A DNA stretch of 64,000 bases. Source: Saccharothrix sp. ALI-22-I. GTDB lineage: Bacteria > Actinomycetota > Actinomycetes > Mycobacteriales > Pseudonocardiaceae. The DNA lies in assembly GCF_001984175.1 (NCBI RefSeq), contig NZ_MTQP01000039.1, positions 1 to 64,000 on the forward strand. The letters run 5' to 3'. This document shows, piece by piece, positions 59,001 through 64,000 of the stretch. The notes under the pieces are model-generated. The model was not told the DNA's origin and made no database searches. It saw only the letters and a program-made list of their open reading frames with translations. Numbering within the stretch: position 1 is the stretch's first letter; every line of letters begins with the position of its first letter. Both the position numbers and the translations under genes were made by a program.

Positions 59001-60677
59001 TCATGCTTCGACGACCACCGGGATGACGACCGGTCGGCGGCGGTAGGTGCGTTGGGCCCACATCTGCACTTCGCGGCCGATCAGCCGTTCCAGTTCTTCG
59101 AGGTCGGTGACGCCGCGCTCGGTCGCGTTCGCCAGGGCTTTCTCGATCGCGGAGGTCGTGGGCTGGAACGTCGTGCCGTCGTGTTCGAAGCCGTGCGCGA
59201 TGTAGTCCGGGTTCTCGGTGAGCCTGCCCGTGTCGGTGTCGATGATCGCGACGACGGTGATGACGCCTTCCTCACCGAGGGTCCGGCGCTGGGCCAGCGA
59301 GGCCTCGGTGACGCCGCCGACGGTCTGCCCGTCGACGTAGACGTTGTGGATCTCCACCTTGCCGGTGAGACGGACGCGTCCGTCCTGGAGGTCGATCACG
59401 TGGCCGTTGGCGGCGATGGGCACCCGGTCGCGGTCCACGCCGGTGCTGACGGCGAGTTCGGCGTTGGCGCGCAGGTGTCGTGCTTCGCCGTGCACGGGCA
59501 GGACGTTGGCGGGTTGCACGATGTTGTAGCAGTAGACGAGTTCGCCGGCGCTGGCGTGGCCGGAGACGTGCACCTTGGCGTTGCCCTTGTGCACGACCTT
59601 CGCGCCGAGGTCGGTCAGGCCGTTGATGACCCGGTAGATGGCGTTCTCGTTGCCGGGGATCAGCGAGCTGGCCAGTAGGACGGTGTCGCCTTCCTCGACC
59701 TGGATCGAGTGGTCGCCGCTGGCCATGCGGGACAGTGCGGCCATCGGTTCGCCCTGCGAGCCGGTGCAGACCAGGGTCACCTGGTTCGGTGGCAGCCGGT
59801 CCATGCGCTTGATGTCCACGACGAGACCGTTCGGCACCTTGAGGTAGCCCAGTTCGGTGGCCACGGCCATGTTGCGGACCATGGAGCGGCCGACGAAGGC
59901 GACCTTGCGGCCGTGGGTGTGGGCGGCGTCGAGGACCTGCTGGATGCGGTGGACGTGGCTGGCGAAGCTGGACACGATGACCCGGCGGGGCGTGGTGCGG
60001 AACACCTCGTCGATGGCGGGGGCCAGGTCGCGTTCGGCGGTGGTGAAGCCGGGCACGTCGGCGTTGGTGGAGTCGACCAGGAACAGGTCGACGCCTTCCT
60101 CGCCGAGGCGGGCGAAGCCGCGCAGGTCGGTGATCCGACCGTCCAGCGGGAACTGGTCCATCTTGAAGTCGCCGGTGTGCAGCACGAGACCGGCGGAGGT
60201 GCGGATGGCGATGGCCAGGCCGTCGGGGATGGAGTGGTTGACCGCCAGGAACTCCAGGTCGAACGGGCCGCGCGAGAGCTCTTGCCCTTCCGCGACCTCG
60301 ATCGTGACCGGCGTAATGCGGTGTTCGAGTAGCTTGGCCGCGAGCAGGCTCAGCGTCAGCCGTGAGCCGACGATCGGGATGTCGGGTCGTTCCCGCAGGA
60401 GGTAGGGCACCGCGCCGATGTGGTCCTCGTGCCCGTGGGTCAGCACGACCGCCACCACGTCGGACAGCCGGTCCCGGAAACAGCTCCAGTCCGGGAGGAT
60501 CACGTCCACACCGGGCTGGTGCTCCTCGGGGAAGAGGACTCCGCAGTCGACGACGAGCAGCTTGCCCTCGTGCTCGAACACGGTCATGTTCCGGCCGATT
60601 TCACCGAGCCCGCCCAGGGCGATGACGCGCAGCGCGTCGGGGGCGAGGGGCGGCGGAGGGGCGGAGGTTCGAGCCAT
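59001..60677 (-). CDS. rnj: ribonuclease J
   Basis: The 558-residue protein (from ATG 60677; an in-frame GTG lies at 60683) has the beta-CASP metallo-beta-lactamase motifs: VVLTHGHEDHIGAVPYLL, LHTGDFKMDQFPLDG, FLVDSTNADVPGFT, RVIVSSFASHVHRIQ, VSGHASAGEL and PVHGEARHLRANAE. The C-terminal domain ends QRTYRRRPVVIPVVVEA. RNase J is the 5'-3' exo/endoribonuclease of RNA turnover and rRNA maturation in actinobacteria. Here it is not in its usual dapA neighbourhood, so it may be a second copy. A perfect palindrome overlaps its start, which suggests control by the neighbouring MerR regulator. Confidence 0.94.
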   Translation of the reverse strand: MARTSAPPPPLAPDALRVIALGGLGEIGRNMTVFEHEGKLLVVDCGVLFPEEHQPGVDVILPDWSCFRDRLSDVVAVVLTHGHEDHIGAVPYLLRERPDIPIVGSRLTLSLLAAKLLEHRITPVTIEVAEGQELSRGPFDLEFLAVNHSIPDGLAIAIRTSAGLVLHTGDFKMDQFPLDGRITDLRGFARLGEEGVDLFLVDSTNADVPGFTTAERDLAPAIDEVFRTTPRRVIVSSFASHVHRIQQVLDAAHTHGRKVAFVGRSMVRNMAVATELGYLKVPNGLVVDIKRMDRLPPNQVTLVCTGSQGEPMAALSRMASGDHSIQVEEGDTVLLASSLIPGNENAIYRVINGLTDLGAKVVHKGNAKVHVSGHASAGELVYCYNIVQPANVLPVHGEARHLRANAELAVSTGVDRDRVPIAANGHVIDLQDGRVRLTGKVEIHNVYVDGQTVGGVTEASLAQRRTLGEEGVITVVAIIDTDTGRLTENPDYIAHGFEHDGTTFQPTTSAIEKALANATERGVTDLEELERLIGREVQMWAQRTYRRRPVVIPVVVEA

Positions 60678-60682
60678 GGTCA

Positions 60683-60705
60683 CACTCTCACGTTACGTGA
60701 GAGTG
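60683..60705. promoter_or_regulatory. perfect 23-bp palindrome at the RNase J start
   Basis: The arms CACTCTCACGT and ACGTGAGAGTG are exactly complementary around a single central T. On the minus strand the TAACGT within it can act as a -10 for a nearly leaderless RNase J transcript. A related site lies at 61264-61284 on the other side of the merR gene, so a MerR-family operator is likely. Confidence 0.7.
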
Positions 60706-60740
60706 CGCCGGCGTGAACAGCGGCCCCGGTTCGGGGCTGC

Positions 60741-61124
60741 TCAGCTGTTGGGCAGGTGTGCGCGCAGGGTGCCGGCGAAGTCCTCGGCGATGCGCAGCTG
60801 GGCGCGGAGTTCCTCGCAGCGTTCCTCGGCCGTGGTGTGGAACTGCGCGAGGCGGTCGAGGTGCTTGTCGCGGTCATCGTCCTCGGTCGCGGACAGGGCG
60901 TCGAGGATGGTCAGCAGCTCGCGCATCTCTTCCAGCTGGAAGCCCAGCGGTTTCATGCGCTTGATCACTTGGAGGCGGTCGACATCGGGTTCGGTGTAGA
61001 GGCGGAATCCACCCTGGCTGCGGGCGCTGGGCACGGCCAGGCCGACTTCCTCGTAGTAGCGGATCGTGCGCAGGGACAGGCCGGTCCGGTCGGCCACCTC
61101 GCCGATCTGCATGTGCCCGCCCAC
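60741..61124 (-). CDS. MerR-family transcriptional regulator
   Basis: GTG 61124 follows GGAAGGGA by 6 bases; the conserved part begins at the internal Met (MQIGEVADRTGLSLRTIRYY). The 127-residue protein has the winged-helix domain (EEVGLAVPSARSQGGFRLYT, DVDRLQVIKRMKPLGFQLEE) and a long dimerisation helix (LDRLAQFHTTAEERCEELRA). It has no conserved Cys cluster for metals and no large effector domain, so the signal is unknown. It lies between RNase J and prfC, with palindromic sites on both sides, and probably controls both or itself. Confidence 0.9.
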   Translation of the reverse strand: MGGHMQIGEVADRTGLSLRTIRYYEEVGLAVPSARSQGGFRLYTEPDVDRLQVIKRMKPLGFQLEEMRELLTILDALSATEDDDRDKHLDRLAQFHTTAEERCEELRAQLRIAEDFAGTLRAHLPNS

Positions 61125-61263
61125 GAATTCCCTTCCGACGCCTACTGCGTATTCGGCCATTGTGGCACCCGGTGCGGCACGGTGACCTCGTCCGCGCCCC
61201 CGTGCCGCACCGGCCGCATAAGCGATCCGGGTGTCCGACTCGTGCGATGGAGGGCACGACAAA

Positions 61264-61288
61264 TACTACCGTAACGTAAGAGTAGAAT
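61264..61288. promoter_or_regulatory. second MerR-like site and -10 element for prfC
   Basis: TACTACCGTAACGTAAGAGT shares its right half (CGTAACGT-x-AGAGT) with the palindrome at 60683. TAGAAT at 61283-61288 is a good -10 for prfC, about 28 bases before the start. No good -35 is seen, typical of promoters that need a MerR-type activator. Confidence 0.55.
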
Positions 61289-61315
61289 GGCCGGCATCCG
61301 TCGACCCCAGGAGCT

Positions 61316-62932
61316 ATGAGCATGATCACTGCCGGTCCGTTGGCCGTCTCACCCGCTGATGTGCTGCGGGAGGCGGATCGGCGGCGCACGTTCGCGGTGA
61401 TCAGTCACCCGGACGCGGGCAAGTCCACGTTGACCGAGGCGTTGGCGCTGCACGCTCAGGTGATCTCCGAGGCGGGCGCGGTGCACGGCAAGTCGGGCCG
61501 GCGCGGGGTGGTGTCGGACTGGATGGAGATGGAGAAGGCGCGGGGGATCTCCATCACCTCGGCGGCGTTGCAGTTCGCCTACGGCGACGCGGTGGTCAAC
61601 CTGCTCGACACGCCCGGTCACGCCGACTTCTCGGAGGACACCTATCGGGTGCTCGCGGCGGTGGACTCGGCGGTGATGCTGCTGGACGCCGCCAGGGGCC
61701 TGGAGCCGCAGACGCTCAAGCTGTTCGACGTGTGCCGTCACCGGGGCATCCCGGTGATCACGTTCGTCAACAAGTGGGACCGGCCCGGCCGTGACGCGCT
61801 GGCGCTGTGCGACGAGCTGGTGGAGCGGATCGGGTTGCAGCCGATGCCGTTGACCTGGCCGGTCGGCGACGCGGGCCACTTCCGGGGCGTGCTGGACCGC
61901 CGTGACGGGCACTTCGTCCGCTACCGGCGCACCGCAGGTGGCGCCACGGCCGCGGGCGAGGAACGCTTCGGCCCGCAGGTGGCCGAAGCCGAGGAGGGCA
62001 CCGAGTGGACCCGCGCGGTGGAGGAGGCCGACCTGCTGGCCGCCTCCGGCGGGGACTTCGACCTGGAGCGCTTCCTGGACGCCTCCGCCACTCCGGTGCT
62101 GTTCGGCTCGGCCGTGCTCAACTTCGGCGTGCGGCACCTGCTGGACCTGCTGGTAGAACTCGCCCCTCGTCCCACACCCCGACTGGACGTCCAGGCACGC
62201 CCGCGTGCGCTGGACGCGCAGTTCTCCGCGTTCGTGTTCAAGGTCCAGACCGGAATGGACCCCTCTCACCGCGACCAGGTCGCCTTCGCCCGCGTCTGCT
62301 CCGGGGTGTTCGAACGCGGCATGGTGGTCACCAACGCCACCACCGGCAAACCGTTCGCCACCAAGTACGTCCAACAGGTCTTCGGGCAGCAACGCTCCAC
62401 ACTGGACACCGCCTACCCCGGCGACGTGATCGGACTGGTCAACGCCACCGCGCTGCGCGTGGGCGACACCCTCCACGTCGAGAAGCCCGCGGTGCGCTTC
62501 CCGGGTCTGCCCAGCTTCGCGCCCGCGCACTTCGCCGTGGCTCGCCCGGCGGACCTGAGCCGGTCCAAGCAGTTCCGCAAGGGCATCGAGCAATTGGAGT
62601 CCGAGGGTGTGGTGCAGGTGCTGCGCTCACCGCGTCGGGGAGACGGCGCGCCGGTGTTCGCCGCCGTCGGCCCGATGCAGTTCGAAGTCGCCGCACACCG
62701 CCTGGACGCCGAGTTCAAGTCACCGGTCCGCCTGGAACGACTGCCCTACACCGTGGTGCGTCGCCTGGACGACCTCGCCCACCGGGCCGTCGTCGACAGC
62801 CGCGGCAACGAGGTGCTCACCCGCGCCGACGGCGTCCACCTGGCCCTGTTCACCGACTCCACCGCCCTGGCTGTGATGCGACGCCTGCACCCCGAGGTGT
62901 CCCTGGAACCACTGGTCGCGGGCACCGACTGA
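61316..62932 (+). CDS. prfC: peptide chain release factor 3
   Basis: The 538-residue GTPase has G1 SHPDAGKSTLTEAL, the switch region ARGISITSAALQFAY, G3 LLDTPGHADFSEDTYR and G4 FVNKWDRPGRD. Domains II and III of RF3 follow (FVFKVQTGMDPSHRDQVAFA, FGQQRSTLDTAYPGDVIGLV, VGPMQFEVAAHRLDAEF). RF3 recycles RF1/RF2 from ribosomes after termination. AGGAG is 3-4 bases from ATG 61316 and 9 from ATG 61322, so translation may start at the second Met. A MerR-like site in its promoter is unusual for a translation factor. Confidence 0.95.
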   Translation: MSMITAGPLAVSPADVLREADRRRTFAVISHPDAGKSTLTEALALHAQVISEAGAVHGKSGRRGVVSDWMEMEKARGISITSAALQFAYGDAVVNLLDTPGHADFSEDTYRVLAAVDSAVMLLDAARGLEPQTLKLFDVCRHRGIPVITFVNKWDRPGRDALALCDELVERIGLQPMPLTWPVGDAGHFRGVLDRRDGHFVRYRRTAGGATAAGEERFGPQVAEAEEGTEWTRAVEEADLLAASGGDFDLERFLDASATPVLFGSAVLNFGVRHLLDLLVELAPRPTPRLDVQARPRALDAQFSAFVFKVQTGMDPSHRDQVAFARVCSGVFERGMVVTNATTGKPFATKYVQQVFGQQRSTLDTAYPGDVIGLVNATALRVGDTLHVEKPAVRFPGLPSFAPAHFAVARPADLSRSKQFRKGIEQLESEGVVQVLRSPRRGDGAPVFAAVGPMQFEVAAHRLDAEFKSPVRLERLPYTVVRRLDDLAHRAVVDSRGNEVLTRADGVHLALFTDSTALAVMRRLHPEVSLEPLVAGTD

Positions 62933-62962
62933 CCCACGGCTCGGCCTCGTCACCGCACCTTC

Positions 62963-63097
62963 GTGCACCCAGCCGCGTCGCAGGAGGCGGCGGCTGAGAC
63001 GCTGGGGCTGCCGCTGAGCACCTACAAGCGGCACCTCAAGCGCGGCGTGGACCGCGTCGTCGCCGACCTGTGGCACCGAGAAATGAGCCGGAAGTGA
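62963..63097 (+). pseudogene. C-terminal fragment of an ATPase/HTH-type protein
   Basis: The reading AAAETLGLPLSTYKRHLKRG and VDRVVADLWHREMSRK to TGA 63095-63097 matches the C-terminal helix-turn-helix of some actinomycete ATP-binding proteins. No start or upstream domain is present. It is a short relic. Confidence 0.4.
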
Positions 63098-63206
63098 GCC
63101 TCGACCGGTCTGGTGCCCGAACCCGCGCCGGCGTGCCTGGTCGGCGGACGGGGCGTGGGTGGTAGGCGGCTGCGGGGTAGGACTGCACGACGGAACTCCG
63201 GTGTGG

Positions 63207-63614
63207 TCACAGCACCGTGTGCCGGGTGGTGTTCATCGTCGCGGCCACCCTGCCTGCGGCCAGGGACACTCCGGGTGGCAGCGGATGCTGTGTCAGGTTG
63301 GTTGTGACCTCCTCGAACATTCGCAGCAGGTCGTCCAGCCCGGGCAGCTTCGGCTTGCGCCGTGCGTGGGCGAGTTCGGTCTGCCAGCCGCGTACGAGTT
63401 CGACCGCGCGGGCCGGTGCCGGCGCGGGCAGCAGTACCAACCGCTCGACGTCGGCGCGGCGGTGGCCTCCGGTGCGCTCGTCCAGGAGGGAGCCGATCGC
63501 GGCCGCGACGCCGAGCAGCGTGCCGTAGCGGGTCTCGGGTGTGGCGTCCGCCGTCGGGGAGGGCAGCGGCCGGTCATGGCTCATGGGTGCGTTCCAGGTG
63601 GCGGTTTCGGTCAC
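63207..63614 (-). CDS. hypothetical protein
   Basis: The 135-residue reading starts at GTG 63614 (TETATWNAPMSHDRPLPS); an internal ATG at 63581 is an alternative start. It has a plausible helical core (YGTLLGVAAAIGSLLDERTG, ARAVELVRGWQTELAHARR, LDDLLRMFEEVTTNL) and codon usage like neighbouring genes. There is no known domain, signal or membrane segment. It stands alone at the right end of the window. Unrecognised. Confidence 0.45.
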   Translation of the reverse strand: MTETATWNAPMSHDRPLPSPTADATPETRYGTLLGVAAAIGSLLDERTGGHRRADVERLVLLPAPAPARAVELVRGWQTELAHARRKPKLPGLDDLLRMFEEVTTNLTQHPLPPGVSLAAGRVAATMNTTRHTVL

Positions 63615-64000
63615 TGTCAGGTGATCGGATTATGCATCGCTCACCCGATCGAGTGAACAGCGCCCGGTAGTCCGCGACTGGCCGGCCGCCCCTGCACCGT
63701 GCCGGCCGACGCGGCTACCGGGGGAGTGCGGCTCATGAGGGCACCCCTCTTGGGACACCCGGCCCCTGCTCGCGGTGCTCGACGCGGGCGCCGGCCCGCA
63801 CCCGCACCACTGGGGGAGATGGACGCGGTCATCCCGCAGCGGTCGAAGCGGTCGGTGGACTCCGCCCCGCCGTCCAGGGGGCACCGGTATCCGCGCCTTC
63901 TCCCAGGGGTGCACCGTGGGCCGATTCCGTCGGGCCGCCGATCCGGGGCTCGACCACGCCGAACCGGCACGAGCACCACGGGTGTCCGGGCATCGTCGAC
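63615..64000. other. right end of window, no gene recognised
   Basis: Several open frames run through on both strands, but none has family resemblance or a ribosome-binding site. A gene may start or end beyond the window. Confidence 0.3.

Noticed and set aside
63641-63979. A 112-codon minus-strand gene at the window end
   Set aside because: It has no ribosome-binding site, domain or codon pattern beyond what random high-GC DNA gives.

Overview
The window is high-GC DNA (roughly 70 percent G+C) with GTG/TTG starts, start-stop overlaps of the ATGA/GTGA type, leaderless-looking starts and actinomycete protein families throughout. It reads as a chromosome segment of a filamentous actinomycete, most likely of the Pseudonocardiaceae (Saccharothrix, Lentzea or Actinosynnema type). 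That placement is inferred from gene style, not from a marker gene. No rRNA, tRNA or CRISPR array was recognised.

1-13.4 kb is an accessory region. It holds a truncated IS1182-type transposase, a hypothetical membrane protein, a methyltransferase, a DUF402-type protein, a large secreted S8 protease, and a broken second protease copy cut by an IS-derived miniature element. It then has a very small gene followed by an MFS exporter and the stump of a carbamoyltransferase.

13.4-20.6 kb is a six-gene minus-strand sugar operon: GH15-like enzyme, GMC flavoprotein, ferritin-like protein, dehydrogenase small subunit, IolE-like dehydratase/isomerase and a TIM-barrel sugar epimerase. Three junctions overlap by 4 bp. 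The set suggests oxidation of a sugar or glycoside to a keto-sugar and its further processing.

20.6-26.5 kb is a rearranged zone with two full-length copies of one IS (one frameshifted, one intact). Genes stop abruptly at their ends (FAD oxidase, TPR protein, EamA-type transporter). A secreted GH16 glucanase with a CebR-like operator lies between them.

26.7-37.8 kb is the most striking region: a compact biosynthetic cluster for a C7-cyclitol (validamycin-type) pseudo-oligosaccharide. It encodes a sugar phosphate cyclase, a kinase fused to a TIM-barrel epimerase, a GlgC-like nucleotidyltransferase, a VldE/ValL-type pseudoglycosyltransferase, a class III aminotransferase, an MDR dehydrogenase, an SDR reductase, a HAD phosphatase and an MFS exporter. 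Most genes radiate from one divergent promoter region at 33.3 kb. By analogy with validamycin, a heptulose phosphate would be cyclised, phosphorylated and epimerised, nucleotide-activated, aminated, coupled through nitrogen, dephosphorylated and exported. The right edge of the cluster is fused to the decapitated signal peptide of a GH43 gene.

37.7-52.8 kb is a plant-polymer degradation region. A run of broken CAZyme genes (GH43-CBM42, an MGH1-like hydrolase, GH29, a ricin-type lectin) is followed by TerC, then intact lytic polysaccharide monooxygenase-CBM2, CBM2-GH5 cellulase with a perfect CebR-type operator, GH2 beta-mannosidase and two ROK regulators.

52.8-58.7 kb holds further IS remnants, a hypothetical-Fic pair, and a two-gene unit in which a 721-residue protein combines an injection-system-cargo-like N-terminal motif, a hydrophobic segment and an HETTH metalloprotease motif and overlaps a probable immunity or partner gene. 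From 59 kb the content is more conserved: RNase J, a MerR regulator flanked by two related palindromes, and peptide chain release factor 3.
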